The notes beneath the pieces are model-generated. The model was not told the DNA's origin. It saw only the letters and a program-made list of their open reading frames with translations, and did no database searches. From contig JAUYQZ010000044.1 of assembly GCA_030695415.1 (NCBI GenBank), forward strand, positions 1-64,000: a stretch of 64,000 nucleotides of DNA, read 5' to 3'. The DNA comes from Hylemonella sp. (GTDB taxonomy: Bacteria; Pseudomonadota; Gammaproteobacteria; Burkholderiales; Burkholderiaceae_C). A program made the translations under genes and the position numbers. Each line of letters starts with the position of its first letter. Position 1 is the stretch's first letter. Positions 29,394-38,713 of this stretch are shown here, piece after piece.

Positions 29394-30296
29394 ATGCGCC
29401 AGCCTGCCCTGTACAGCCGTTCGCCCCGTGGCCCCGCCAGCGCGGCAGAGCCGGCCTTGCCTGCCGCGGACGCCACCCCCCTCGCATCGACCCCGCGCCC
29501 TTGGCGCGAGCGCCTGCCACGCTGGCAGGAGCAGCACTGGCGCTGGCTGGCCATGGCCGCCCTGCTGGTGCTCTTGGTCCAGGCCCTCTGGCCGGGGGCC
29601 GCGCAGCGCAAGCTGACCCAGCAGGACATCGACGCCGCCGTCCTCAAGACGCTGGAGACGGCCAACCTGCCCTCACCCGCCGCCCGTGCTGCGGCGGTCG
29701 TTGCCCCCTCGGTGGTGCGCGTGGCCGGCTTCGTGACGGACAAGGACGGGGAAGAGAAGGAGCACGGCCTGGGCAGCGGCGTGGTCATCGTGGACAGCGG
29801 CGTGATCCTCACCAATCTGCACGTGGTGGCCGGTGCCCAGCGCATTGAACTGACCTTCCACGACGGCACACGCTCGGCGGCCCGCATGACGGGCGCGCAG
29901 GCCCACAACGACCTGGCCGTGCTGCAGGCCCAGAAGCTGCCCGATGACCTGCACGCCGCCACCCTGCGCTCCACGGCCGAACTGCAGCCCGGCGACGGCG
30001 TGGTGGCCGTGGGCTTCCCCTTCGGCATTGGCCCCTCGGTCTCCAGCGGAGTGATCTCGGGGCTCAAGCGCAGCTTCCGTTCGCCCGAGGGCAAGCAGCA
30101 GATCGGCAATCTGATCCAGTTCGATGCAGCGGCCAACCCCGGCAATTCGGGCGGGCCGCTGGTCACCCTGGACGGCGAGGTGGTGGGCATCGTCACCGCC
30201 ATCCTCAACCCGAACGAACAGCGCACCTTCATCGGCATCGGCTTTGCCGTGCCCATCGAGAACGCGGCCTCGGCCGTGGGCATGCATCCCTTTTAG
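29394..30296 (+). CDS. HtrA-like (S1C) membrane-anchored serine protease
   Basis: The roughly 300-residue protein has one N-terminal membrane helix (WLAMAALLVLLVQALW, about residues 50-65) and a trypsin-like domain with the triad: H in LTNLHVVAGA, D in HNDLAVLQ and S in ANPGNSGGPLV. The protease faces the periplasm. No PDZ domain follows, so it is shorter than DegP or DegS. The first ATG of the open frame adds a basic region; I start at ATG 29394, with lower confidence. It is divergent from tatD and is 26 bases before moxR. Confidence 0.85.
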   Translation: MRQPALYSRSPRGPASAAEPALPAADATPLASTPRPWRERLPRWQEQHWRWLAMAALLVLLVQALWPGAAQRKLTQQDIDAAVLKTLETANLPSPAARAAAVVAPSVVRVAGFVTDKDGEEKEHGLGSGVVIVDSGVILTNLHVVAGAQRIELTFHDGTRSAARMTGAQAHNDLAVLQAQKLPDDLHAATLRSTAELQPGDGVVAVGFPFGIGPSVSSGVISGLKRSFRSPEGKQQIGNLIQFDAAANPGNSGGPLVTLDGEVVGIVTAILNPNEQRTFIGIGFAVPIENAASAVGMHPF

Positions 30297-30322
30297 CGTG
30301 AACAGACCCTGGAAAGGCCCCC

Positions 30323-31330
30323 ATGAACGACATCCACCGCCCCGCCGCCGACTCGGCCCGCCTGATGGAGCAGATCCTCTACGAGGTCAAACGTGTGGTG
30401 GTCGGCCAGGACCGCTTTCTGGAGCGCGTCATGGTGGCCCTGCTGGCCCAGGGGCACCTGCTGGTCGAAGGCGTGCCCGGCCTGGCCAAGACCCTGACCA
30501 TCAAGACCCTGGCCCAGGTGATGCAGGGCCAGTTCCGCCGCATCCAGTTCACGCCCGATCTGGTGCCCGCCGACCTGGTGGGCACGCGCATCTACAACCA
30601 GAAGACCGGCGATTTCAGCACCACGCTGGGCCCGGTTTTCGCCAACCTGCTGCTGGCTGACGAGATCAACCGCGCGCCAGCCAAGGTGCAGAGCGCGCTG
30701 CTGGAAGTGATGCAGGAGCGCCAGGTGACCATCGCCGGCACCAGCCACGCCGTGCCCGAACCCTTTGTGGTCATGGCCACGCAAAACCCCATCGAGACCG
30801 AAGGCACCTACCCCCTGCCCGAGGCGCAGGTGGACCGCTTCATGTTCAAGGTCAAGGTGGACTATCCGAGCGAAGAAGAGGAATTTGTCATCGTGCAGCG
30901 CGTCACGGGCGCGGTCGTGCGGGTGGCGGCCGTCGGCACCACCGAGCAACTCGCCGCCTTGCAGAAGCTCTGCCGCGAGGTCTATGTGGACCCGGCCCTG
31001 GTGCAGTACGCGGTGAAGCTCGTCGCCGCCACGCGCGAACCGGCGCGCGCCGGTCTCAAGGACACGGCCCGCCTGCTGAGCTACGGCGCCAGCCCGCGCG
31101 CCACCATCAGCCTCATCGAAGGCGCACGCGCCCTGGCCCTGCTGCGCGGGCGCAGCTACGTCCTGCCTGAGGACGTGGGCGACCTGGTGCACGACGTACT
31201 GCGGCATCGCCTGGTGCTGTCTTACGAAGCACTCTCCGAAGGCCTGGAGGTGGACACCCTGATCGACAAGTTCATGGCGCACGTGCCGCTGCCCGCCAAG
31301 GTGCTGGAGCATGAGGCAAAGGTGGCCTGA
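30323..31330 (+). CDS. MoxR-family AAA+ ATPase
   Basis: The 335-residue ATPase probably acts as a chaperone-like partner of the following von Willebrand (VWA) protein. Walker A is VEGVPGLAKTLT, where the usual GKT is AKT as in many MoxR members. Walker B and sensor motifs are LLLADEINRAPAKVQSALLE and VMATQNPIETEGTYPLPEAQ. The C-terminal part ends with FMAHVPLPAKVLEHEAK. It leads the moxR-DUF58-VWA group, a known gene order, but a repeat element sits between it and DUF58. Confidence 0.93.
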   Translation: MNDIHRPAADSARLMEQILYEVKRVVVGQDRFLERVMVALLAQGHLLVEGVPGLAKTLTIKTLAQVMQGQFRRIQFTPDLVPADLVGTRIYNQKTGDFSTTLGPVFANLLLADEINRAPAKVQSALLEVMQERQVTIAGTSHAVPEPFVVMATQNPIETEGTYPLPEAQVDRFMFKVKVDYPSEEEEFVIVQRVTGAVVRVAAVGTTEQLAALQKLCREVYVDPALVQYAVKLVAATREPARAGLKDTARLLSYGASPRATISLIEGARALALLRGRSYVLPEDVGDLVHDVLRHRLVLSYEALSEGLEVDTLIDKFMAHVPLPAKVLEHEAKVA

Positions 31331-31335
31331 ATATG

Positions 31336-31430
31336 CTCCCCCCCGTTGCTTGCTCACTGCGTGCAGCCGCCTCCCCCCTCAAGGGGGCAACGTCAGTGGC
31401 CCGGCGAAGCCGGTTCCACGGCGTTCCCCG
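31336..31430. repeat. Intergenic repeat family 2, copy 2
   Basis: A C-run, CTTGCTCACTGCGTGCAGCC, a stem CCCCCTCAAGGGGG, then CAGTGGCCCGGC, AGCC and GTTCCACGG. It matches the plan of 19829-19912 and interrupts the moxR-DUF58 gap. The element shows no ORF. Confidence 0.65.
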
Positions 31431-31483
31431 CTTGGATCGCCTTATGCGTTGCGCCTCACAAATGGCGAAGCGCAGTTTCTGAG

Positions 31484-32458
31484 ATGCAAAACGCCCAGCC
31501 CGCCCCCGAATCCGCCGAGCAGGCCCTGCGCCGCCTGGAGTGGACGGTGCTGCGCCGCCTGGACGGCCTGCTGCAGGGCGACTACCGCACGCTGCTGCGG
31601 GGCGCCGGCCTGGACCTGGCCGACCTGCGCGAATACCAGCCTGGCGACGACGTGCGCCACATCGACTGGAACGTCACCGCCCGGCTGCAGGTGCCGCATG
31701 TGCGCGTCTACACCGAAGACCGGGAGATGAGCGCCTGGTTCCTGCTGGACTTGAGCCCCTCGGTGGACTTCGGCTCGGGCACGCGCAGCAAGCGCGAGCA
31801 ACTGGCCGACTTCGTGGCGGTGCTGGCACGCCTGCTCACGCGCCACGGCAACCGCGTGGGCGCCGTGCTCTACAACGGCGGCGTGCAGGCCGTGCTGCCC
31901 CCGGGCAGTGGGCGGCGCCACGTGCTGCAGTTGCTGCAGCGCGTGCAGGCCGCACCGCCCCCGGGCCAGGAACCCCCAGGCCTCACGCGCCTGCAGGACC
32001 TGCTGGGGAGCGCGGGCCACCTGATGCGCCGGCGCAGCACGGTCTTCGTGCTCTCCGACTTCATCAGCGAGGACGGCTGGGAGCGCCCGCTGGCCCAACT
32101 GGCCCTGCGCCACGAGGTGGTGGCGGTGCGCCTGTACGACCCGCTGGAACAGGCGCTGCCCGACCTCGGCCTCATCCCCCTGCAGGACGCCGAGACCGGC
32201 GAGCTGCTGATGGTGGACACCAGCGACGCCGGCTTTCGCGCGCGCTTTGCCCAGCTGGCCGCGCAGCGCGAGGAAGCCTTGCGTCAGACGCTGGCACGGG
32301 CCGGCGTCGACACGCTGGAGCTGGCCACCGACGACGAGCTGGTGTCCAGCCTGCTGCGCTTCACCGAACTTCGCCGCCAGCGCAGCCGCACCCGCTCGGC
32401 ACCCGCGCCCGCCCATCTGCGACTGGTGCACAAGAAACCTGTCGAGGCCCTGCCATGA
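31484..32458 (+). CDS. DUF58 domain protein
   Basis: The 324-residue protein has the DUF58 core: LREYQPGDDVRHIDWNVTAR with the usual basic and acidic residues, followed by a VWA-like half (WFLLDLSPSVDFG, FVLSDFISEDGWERPLAQL). DUF58 proteins pair with MoxR ATPases and VWA (BatA) proteins. The start is ATG 31484, which gives MQNAQPAPES; the longer frame upstream runs through the repeat. The stop overlaps the next gene's start as ATGA, so the two are translated together. Confidence 0.92.
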   Translation: MQNAQPAPESAEQALRRLEWTVLRRLDGLLQGDYRTLLRGAGLDLADLREYQPGDDVRHIDWNVTARLQVPHVRVYTEDREMSAWFLLDLSPSVDFGSGTRSKREQLADFVAVLARLLTRHGNRVGAVLYNGGVQAVLPPGSGRRHVLQLLQRVQAAPPPGQEPPGLTRLQDLLGSAGHLMRRRSTVFVLSDFISEDGWERPLAQLALRHEVVAVRLYDPLEQALPDLGLIPLQDAETGELLMVDTSDAGFRARFAQLAAQREEALRQTLARAGVDTLELATDDELVSSLLRFTELRRQRSRTRSAPAPAHLRLVHKKPVEALP

Positions 32459-33486
32459 ACTTCCACTGGCCCGCCATGCTCTGGCTGCTCCTGCTCCCGC
32501 CGCTGCTGGTGCTCCTGTACCTGTGGCTGCTGCGGCGCAGGAACAAGGTCGCCCTGCGCTACGCCAGCCTGGGCCTGGTGCGCCAGGCCATGGGGGTGGC
32601 CTCCTGGCGGCGCCATGTGCCTCCCGTGCTCTTCCTGCTGGCCATCACCGCCCTGCTGCTGGCTGCGGCACGGCCGCTGGCGGTCATCACCCTGCCAACC
32701 CAGCAGGAGACCATCATGCTGGCCATGGACGTCTCGGGCAGCATGCGCGCTGCCGATGTGCAGCCCAACCGGCTGGTCGCCTCGCAGAACGCGGCCAAGG
32801 CCTTCCTCACCGAATTGCCGCGCAACGTGAAGGTGGGCATCGTGGCCTTTGCCGGCTCGGCGCAGGTGGCGCAGATTCCCACGCACAACCGCGAGGATCT
32901 GGCCTCGGCGATCGACCGCTTCCAGCTGCAGCGGGGCACCGCCATCGGCAACGGCATCGTGCTCTCGCTGGCCACGCTGTTCCCGGACGCCGGCATCGAC
33001 ATCGGCAACCTGACCTATGGGCGCCAGCGCGGTGTATCCATCGACCAGCCGGCGCCGACGGCCAAGGAATTCACCCCCGTGGCGCCCGGCTCCTACGGCC
33101 CGGCGGCCATCATCCTGCTGACCGACGGCCAGCGCACCACAGGCATCGACTCGCTGGACGCCGCCAAGATGGCCGCCGACCGCGGCGTGCGCGTCTATAC
33201 CGTCGGTGTGGGAACCGTCAACGGAGAAACCATCGGCTTCGAGGGCTGGTCCATGCACGTTCGCCTGGACGAGGAAACCCTCAAGGCCATCGCCCACCGC
33301 ACCCAAGGTGAGTACTTCCACGCCGCCACCGCCGAAGACCTGAAGAAGGTCTATGAGACGCTGAGCTCACGGCTGAGTGTGGAAAAGAAAGAAACCGAGG
33401 TGTCGGCCCTGCTGGCCCTGCTCGCTGCATTGTTCATGCTGATCGGCGCGGGGCTGTCGATGTTTTGGTATCACCGGGTGGCCTGA
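32455..33486 (+). CDS. BatA-like VWA domain membrane protein
   Basis: The 343-residue protein has a membrane helix at each end (MLWLLLLPPLLVLLYLWLL near the start and LLALLAALFMLIGAGLSMF near the end). Between them is a von Willebrand A domain with the MIDAS motif MLAMDVSGSM and the downstream TDG in ILLTDGQRTTG. This is the BatA type of the Bacteroides aerotolerance locus, though the Burkholderiales role is not settled. It is the third gene of moxR-DUF58-batA and overlaps the DUF58 stop. Confidence 0.92.
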   Translation: MNFHWPAMLWLLLLPPLLVLLYLWLLRRRNKVALRYASLGLVRQAMGVASWRRHVPPVLFLLAITALLLAAARPLAVITLPTQQETIMLAMDVSGSMRAADVQPNRLVASQNAAKAFLTELPRNVKVGIVAFAGSAQVAQIPTHNREDLASAIDRFQLQRGTAIGNGIVLSLATLFPDAGIDIGNLTYGRQRGVSIDQPAPTAKEFTPVAPGSYGPAAIILLTDGQRTTGIDSLDAAKMAADRGVRVYTVGVGTVNGETIGFEGWSMHVRLDEETLKAIAHRTQGEYFHAATAEDLKKVYETLSSRLSVEKKETEVSALLALLAALFMLIGAGLSMFWYHRVA

Positions 33487-33562
33487 GGGCGCCCACGCTG
33501 CCCCTCCCGAAACGCGAGGCTGCCCAGCGTTTGCTCCGCCAGGCGCGGTCACGACGCAGGTC

Positions 33563-34258
33563 TCAAGCCGCCAATCGGCCCTGGACAATGCGCAAGGTGC
33601 GTTGGCAGCGCGCCGCCAGCGTCTCGTCGTGCGTGACGACGATGAAGGCCGTGCCCTGCTCGCGCGCCAGCTTCAGCATCAGTTCGAACACGGCCTCGGC
33701 CGTGCCGCGGTCCAGGTTGCCGGTGGGCTCGTCGGCCAGCACGCAGGCCGGCTGCGTGACCAGGGCGCGGGCGATGGCCACGCGCTGGCGCTCGCCGCCT
33801 GACAGTTCAGCCGGGCGGTGATGCAGTCGCTCTTTCAGGCCTACGGCGCTGAGTATGCGGGCGGCGACCTCACCGGCCTGGGCGCGGTCCATGCGGCGGA
33901 TCCACAGCGGCATGGCCACGTTGTCCTGCGCGCTGAACTCGGGCAGCAGGTGGTGGAACTGGTAGACAAAGCCGAGGTGCCGGTTACGCAACTGGCCCTG
34001 AACCGCCTGCGAGAGCGTGGAGAAATCCTGGCCCATGAGCTGCACATGGCCGCTCGTGGGCGCATCAAGCCCGCCCAGCAGATGCAGCAGCGTGCTCTTG
34101 CCCGAACCCGAGGCGCCAACCACGGCGAGGATCTCGCCCGCATGCACCTGCAGGTCCACGCCACGCAGCACGTGCACGTCCAGCCGGCCTTCGCTGTAGC
34201 GCTTGTCCAGGTCCTGGGCCTGCAGCACGATCTTGTTCTGATTCATCGCCTCACTCAT
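33563..34258 (-). CDS. lolD: LolD, lipoprotein-releasing ABC ATPase
   Basis: LolD powers release of outer-membrane lipoproteins from the inner membrane. The 231-residue ATPase has Walker [16 protein letters not shown], the Q-loop [12 protein letters not shown], the signature [16 protein letters not shown], and Walker [13 protein letters not shown] with the switch His in VVTHD. The ATG at 34258 overlaps the lolC stop by eight bases and has GGAGG nine bases upstream, so I choose it over MNQN at 34246. Cotranscribed with lolC. Confidence 0.95.
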   Translation of the reverse strand: MSEAMNQNKIVLQAQDLDKRYSEGRLDVHVLRGVDLQVHAGEILAVVGASGSGKSTLLHLLGGLDAPTSGHVQLMGQDFSTLSQAVQGQLRNRHLGFVYQFHHLLPEFSAQDNVAMPLWIRRMDRAQAGEVAARILSAVGLKERLHHRPAELSGGERQRVAIARALVTQPACVLADEPTGNLDRGTAEAVFELMLKLAREQGTAFIVVTHDETLAARCQRTLRIVQGRLAA

Positions 34259-35507
34259 AACGCAGCGCCTCCGCGGGGTTCACGCGGCTGGCGCGCCAGC
34301 TCGGGTAGAGGGTGGCGAGAAAGGCCAGCACCAGGGAGATCACACCGATGGGCAGGATGTCGCTGCTTTGCGGATCGCTGGGCATGCGGCTGATCAGGTA
34401 GATGTCACGCGGCAGGAAGCTGGCTTGCAGCAGACTTTCCAGCGCGGGCACGATGACGTCGATGTTGAAGGCAACCCCCAGGCCCAGCAAGAGGCCGGAC
34501 AGGGTGCCGATCACGCCCACCGTGGCGCCCTGCACCACGAAGATACCCATGATGCTGGCCGGGCTGGCGCCCAGGGTGCGCAGGATGGCGATGTCGGCGC
34601 GCTTGTCGGTCACGGTCATCACCAGGGTACTCACCAGGTTGAAGGCGGCCACCGCCACGATGAGCGTGAGGATGATGAACATCATGCGTTTTTCCAGCTG
34701 CACAGCAGCGAACCAGTTGCGATTCTGGCGCGTCCAGTCGCGGATCAGCAGCTCACCGCTGAGCGTGCCAGCCAGCTGCGCACCCACCTCGCGCGCCTGG
34801 TGCAGGTCTTTCAGCTTGAGGCGGATGCCAGTGGGTCCTTCCAGGCGGAAGATGCGCGCGGCATCGTCCACATGCAGCATGACCAGCCCCGCGTCGTATT
34901 CGTAGTGGCCGGAATCGAAGGTGCCCACCACCGTCATCTGTTTCAGGCGCGGCACCACACCGGCCGGCGTGACCTGCCCGCTGGGCGCCACCAGGGTCAC
35001 CTTGTCGCCCTGTTGCAGGCCAAGCTGGCGCGCCAGGTCGCGCCCCAGCACGATGCCGAACTCGCCGGACACCAGCCGGTCCAGCGCGCCGCCGCGCAAG
35101 GTGGCGGCCAACTCGGTCACCTCCCCCTCCAACGCCGGGTCGATGCCGCGCACGATGGCGCCTTTCATGTCTTCGCCGCGTGCCAGCAGGGCCTGCGTGC
35201 CGATGAAGGGCGCCGCACCGATCACCTGCGGGTTGGCCCTGACCTCGGACAGCGTCTTCGCCACGTCGGGCAGGGCCGTACCGTAAGGCGAGAAGATCTC
35301 GATGTGCGAGACCACGCCGAGCATGCGGTCGCGCACTTCCTTCTGGAAGCCGTTCATCACGCTGAGCACGATGATGAGCGCAGCCACCCCGAGCGCGATG
35401 CCCAGCATGGACACGCCCGAAATGAAGGAGATGAAGCCGTTGCGCCGGGTGGCGCGGCCGGCGCGGGTGTAGCGCCAGCCGAGGAGGAGTTCGTAGGGGA
35501 TTTGCAT
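34251..35507 (-). CDS. lolC: LolC/E-type lipoprotein-releasing permease
   Basis: The 418-residue integral membrane protein has one N-terminal helix, a large periplasmic domain, and three C-terminal helices in the FtsX fold. [22 protein letters not shown] and [19 protein letters not shown] are typical of LolC/LolE. Only one such permease is encoded here, so the complex is probably of the LolF/homodimer style seen in many proteobacteria rather than LolCE heterodimer. Its upstream 5' region holds copy B of the long repeat. Confidence 0.92.
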   Translation of the reverse strand: MQIPYELLLGWRYTRAGRATRRNGFISFISGVSMLGIALGVAALIIVLSVMNGFQKEVRDRMLGVVSHIEIFSPYGTALPDVAKTLSEVRANPQVIGAAPFIGTQALLARGEDMKGAIVRGIDPALEGEVTELAATLRGGALDRLVSGEFGIVLGRDLARQLGLQQGDKVTLVAPSGQVTPAGVVPRLKQMTVVGTFDSGHYEYDAGLVMLHVDDAARIFRLEGPTGIRLKLKDLHQAREVGAQLAGTLSGELLIRDWTRQNRNWFAAVQLEKRMMFIILTLIVAVAAFNLVSTLVMTVTDKRADIAILRTLGASPASIMGIFVVQGATVGVIGTLSGLLLGLGVAFNIDVIVPALESLLQASFLPRDIYLISRMPSDPQSSDILPIGVISLVLAFLATLYPSWRASRVNPAEALRYE

Positions 35508-35584
35508 TTTGGTGTGTCTGGATTATCTGGGTTTCCGGCTTCACTTCTCTTCTTCTGGATTTGTGCTTGTTTCTGCCTACTCTT

Positions 35585-36019
35585 CCCCCCCCCTATCCCC
35601 CCCGCCCCTTTCCACCCCCGCCGGGGCGGAAAGGGGAGCCCGATTTTGGAATTGCGCGCCGGCTACGCTTCTACGGCGCGTAAGGGCGCGGTACGGGCTT
35701 GCGCGCCTGCAGTTACGGGACACGGTCGTAGTCAACGGCGCCGGGTCAGCGCGGTTCTGGCTGGCGGCTGCGCGCCAGCGACGAGACAAGGCGGTGTGGG
35801 GGCGGCGTTTTGGGCTCGAAAGCGGTAGGTCGGAACGAGCACCGCCGTGCGCGGAAGGGATCACTGCAATTGACTACGACCGGCCCCTTTAAGTCTCGGC
35901 CCAAAAGAGTGGCGGGGACGGCCCGTGCCGTAGAAGCGCAGCCGGAGGCCAAAGGTCAAATCAGGCTCCCCTTTCCACCCCGGCGGGGGTGGAAAGGGGC
36001 GGGGGGGATAGGGGGGGGG
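35585..36019. repeat. Long nested-palindrome element, copy B (435 bp)
   Basis: The terminal inverted repeats are about 56 bp with one mismatch: C9-TAT-C7 GCCCCTTTCCACCCCCGCC... against its complement on the right, followed by AGCCCGATTT versus AGCCTGATTT. Inner inverted blocks are GCCGGCTACGCTTCTACGG against CCGTAGAAGCGCAGCCGG, and CGGTCGTAGTCAA against TTGACTACGACCG. No coding capacity. It lies between the divergent lolC and RpfE-like start codons (gap 35508-36070), so both promoters must be in or next to it. Confidence 0.85.
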
Positions 36020-36070
36020 AAGAAACAGAGAAATGAGAAGCGGCTACTCCAAGAACGACAAGAGCGGAAA

Positions 36071-37000
36071 ATGCACGCAATGCAAGTCCTCATCCCCTAT
36101 GCCCTCAGCGACGACCCCGCCGCCAAGCCCGTCCTGCACGAACTGCAGTTACCAACGCTCCAAACCCTGCTGCAAAGGCTCAGCCCCGAGCCGGCCCTCA
36201 CCCTGCCCGAGAACAGCCCCATCAGCGCACACGAACGCCTGCAAGCACAGGCCCAGGGCCTGGACCCGCAGGCGCCCGCCTGGGCCGCGCTGCGCGCCCA
36301 CGCTCTGGGCCTGCCCGGGGCGGGCGCATCGGCCTGGGCCTTCGTCACCCCCAGTCACTGGGAGATCGGGCAGGCCCGCGTGAGCCTGGGTGACCCCAAG
36401 GCACTGGACTTGCGCGAGGACGAGTCGCGCGCCCTGCTGGCCGCGATGCAACCCTTTTTTGCCGAGGACGGCATCACCCTGCACTTCGATACGCCGCTGC
36501 GCTGGCTGGCCCAGGGTGAACCCCTGCGCGGTTTGCTCGGCGCGGCGCCAGAGCGGGTGGTCGGCCGCAACGTGGCGCCCTGGTTGCCAGACTCCCCGCT
36601 GCTGCGCCGCCTGCAGAACGAAATGCAGATGCTGCTCTACACCCATGCGGTCACCGACGCACGTGCCGAGCGCGGTGCCATGGCGGTCAATTCCTTCTGG
36701 CTCAGCGGGGGCGGCGCCCTTTCCACGGTGCCGGCCAAGGTACAGCCGCTGCTGGTGCATGAGCACCTGGTCGCCGCCGCCGTGCAGGGCGACTGGGCGC
36801 GCTGGGCTCGCGACTGGCAGGCACTGGATGCGGAGCTCGTACCGATGCAGGCCGCGCTGGAGGCAGGGCAATCGGTGACGCTCACGCTGTGCAGCGAACT
36901 CGTCGCACGCCGCTATACGCCCGCGCCCCGCAGTGCCTGGGCCCGCCTGCTGCAACGTTTCAGGCCGCAGCCGCTCTCTGACATACTCGGCCCGACATGA
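36071..37000 (+). CDS. RpfE-like protein upstream of recJ
   Basis: The 309-residue protein resembles a conserved family found next to recJ in beta- and gammaproteobacteria and often labelled RpfE or phosphoglycerate-mutase-related. MHAMQVLIPYALSDDPAAKP and WAFVTPSHWEIGQARVSLGD, NSFWLSGGGALS are its conserved stretches. I know no established biochemical activity. The start is ATG 36071 (a second ATG is three codons on); the frame upstream is repeat. The stop TGA overlaps the recJ start as ATGA, so translation is coupled. Confidence 0.75.
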   Translation: MHAMQVLIPYALSDDPAAKPVLHELQLPTLQTLLQRLSPEPALTLPENSPISAHERLQAQAQGLDPQAPAWAALRAHALGLPGAGASAWAFVTPSHWEIGQARVSLGDPKALDLREDESRALLAAMQPFFAEDGITLHFDTPLRWLAQGEPLRGLLGAAPERVVGRNVAPWLPDSPLLRRLQNEMQMLLYTHAVTDARAERGAMAVNSFWLSGGGALSTVPAKVQPLLVHEHLVAAAVQGDWARWARDWQALDAELVPMQAALEAGQSVTLTLCSELVARRYTPAPRSAWARLLQRFRPQPLSDILGPT

Positions 37001-38706
37001 AGATCGTCACCCGAGACATTCCCCCGCGCGCCGCCTGGGCCTTGGAACAGGCCGGCATCCACCCGCTGCTGGCGCGGCTGTACGCGGCACGCGGCGTGTC
37101 CTCCAAGGACGAACTCGACGACGCGCTGGCGCGGCTCCTGCCACCGGCCACGCTCAAGGGCGCCGCCGAGGCGGCCGTGCTGCTGGCCGACGCGATTGCG
37201 CAAAACAAGAAGCTCTGCATCGTGGCCGACTACGACTGCGACGGCGCCACCGCCTGCGCCGTGGGTGTGCGCGGCCTGCGCATGCTGGGCGCGCAGCACG
37301 TGAGCTACCTGGTGCCCGACCGCGTGGTCGATGGTTACGGCCTGACCCCGCCCATCTCCCGGCGCGTGAAGGACAGCGGCGCCGACGTGCTGATCACGGT
37401 GGACAACGGCATCGCCAGCGTGGAGGGCGTAGCCCTGGCGCGCGAGCTGGGCCTGCAGGTGCTGGTGACCGACCACCACCTGCCCGGTCCGGCCCTGCCC
37501 GAGGCCGAGGTCATCGTCAACCCCAACCAGCCAGGCTGCACCTTCGAGAGCAAATCCATCGCCGGCGTCGGCGTGATGTTCTACGTGCTGCTGGCGCTGC
37601 GCGCCGAATTGCGCCAGCGCGGTGTCTTCACCGCCGAGAACCAGCCCAAGCTGGACGCGCTGCTGCCTCTGGTGGCCCTGGGCACCGTGGCCGATGTGGT
37701 CAAACTCGACCCCAACAATCGTCGCCTGGTGGCGCAGGGCCTGCGACGCGTGCGCGCCGGCAACCTGCCGCCCGGCCTGGCCGCGCTGTTCGAGGTGGCC
37801 GGGCGCAAGGCGGCCGTGGCCACCACCTTCGATTTCGGTTTCGCCCTGGGCCCGCGCATCAATGCGGCGGGCCGCCTGGCCGACATGACGCTGGGCATCG
37901 AATGCCTGCTGACCGATGACCCCGCGCGCGGCGCCGAGCTGGCCAAGACCCTGGACGGCATCAACCGCGAGCGGCGCGAGATCGAGGGCGATATGCGCGA
38001 GCAGGCCATGAACATCGTCGAATCGCTCTACGACCCCGACGAGGAGCCCCCGCCGGCCATCTGCGTGTTTGACCCCGACTTTCACGAGGGCGTGGTCGGC
38101 ATCGTGGCTTCGCGCCTCAAGGACAAATTACACCGCCCCAGCTTCGTCTTTGCCGCCAGCCAAGCGCCGGGCAAGGAGCACGAGCTCAAGGGCTCGGGCC
38201 GCTCCATCCCCGGCTTCCACCTGCGCGATGCGCTGGACCTGGTGGCCAAGCGCTACCCGGGCGTGCTGCTGCGCTTCGGCGGTCACGCCATGGCGGCCGG
38301 CTGCACCATCGCCGAGGAACACCTGGACAGCTTCGAGCAGGGCCTGGCCGAGGTGGCGCAGGAGTGGCTGGACGCTGCCACGCTGACGCGCCGGCTCGAG
38401 ACCGACGGCGTGCTGCCCGTGGAGTACCGCCGCGCCGACATGGTGGATACGCTGCAGCGCGAGGTTTGGGGCCAGGGCTTTGCGCCGCCCACTTTCAGCG
38501 AAGAGGTGGAAGTGATCTCGCAGCGCCTGGTCGGCGAGAAGCATCTCGCGCTCAAGCTCAAACACCAGGGCCAGCCGGTGGACGGCATCTGGTTCAGCCA
38601 TACCGAGCCTTTGCCCTCGCGTGTGCTGCTGGCCTTCCGGCTCGATGCCGACGAGTGGCAGGGCGTGCGCCGCGTGCGCTTTCTGGTCGAGGGCGCCGAA
38701 GTCTGA
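36997..38706 (+). CDS. recJ: Single-stranded DNA exonuclease RecJ
   Basis: RecJ is a 5'-to-3' ssDNA exonuclease of the DHH family for recombination and mismatch repair. The 569-residue protein has CIVADYDCDGATACAVG (motif I), the DHH in LVTDHHLPGPALPEA, and the DHHA1 region LKGSGRSIPGFHL with RFGGHAMAAGC. Length fits the RecJ core. It is coupled to the RpfE-like gene. Confidence 0.96.
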   Translation: MKIVTRDIPPRAAWALEQAGIHPLLARLYAARGVSSKDELDDALARLLPPATLKGAAEAAVLLADAIAQNKKLCIVADYDCDGATACAVGVRGLRMLGAQHVSYLVPDRVVDGYGLTPPISRRVKDSGADVLITVDNGIASVEGVALARELGLQVLVTDHHLPGPALPEAEVIVNPNQPGCTFESKSIAGVGVMFYVLLALRAELRQRGVFTAENQPKLDALLPLVALGTVADVVKLDPNNRRLVAQGLRRVRAGNLPPGLAALFEVAGRKAAVATTFDFGFALGPRINAAGRLADMTLGIECLLTDDPARGAELAKTLDGINRERREIEGDMREQAMNIVESLYDPDEEPPPAICVFDPDFHEGVVGIVASRLKDKLHRPSFVFAASQAPGKEHELKGSGRSIPGFHLRDALDLVAKRYPGVLLRFGGHAMAAGCTIAEEHLDSFEQGLAEVAQEWLDAATLTRRLETDGVLPVEYRRADMVDTLQREVWGQGFAPPTFSEEVEVISQRLVGEKHLALKLKHQGQPVDGIWFSHTEPLPSRVLLAFRLDADEWQGVRRVRFLVEGAEV

Positions 38707-38713
38707 GCTGGCC

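Noticed and set aside
35810-36070. Longer N-terminus for the RpfE-like gene
   Set aside because: The upstream frame lies in repeat copy B; homologues start at MHAMQ or MQVLIPYA.
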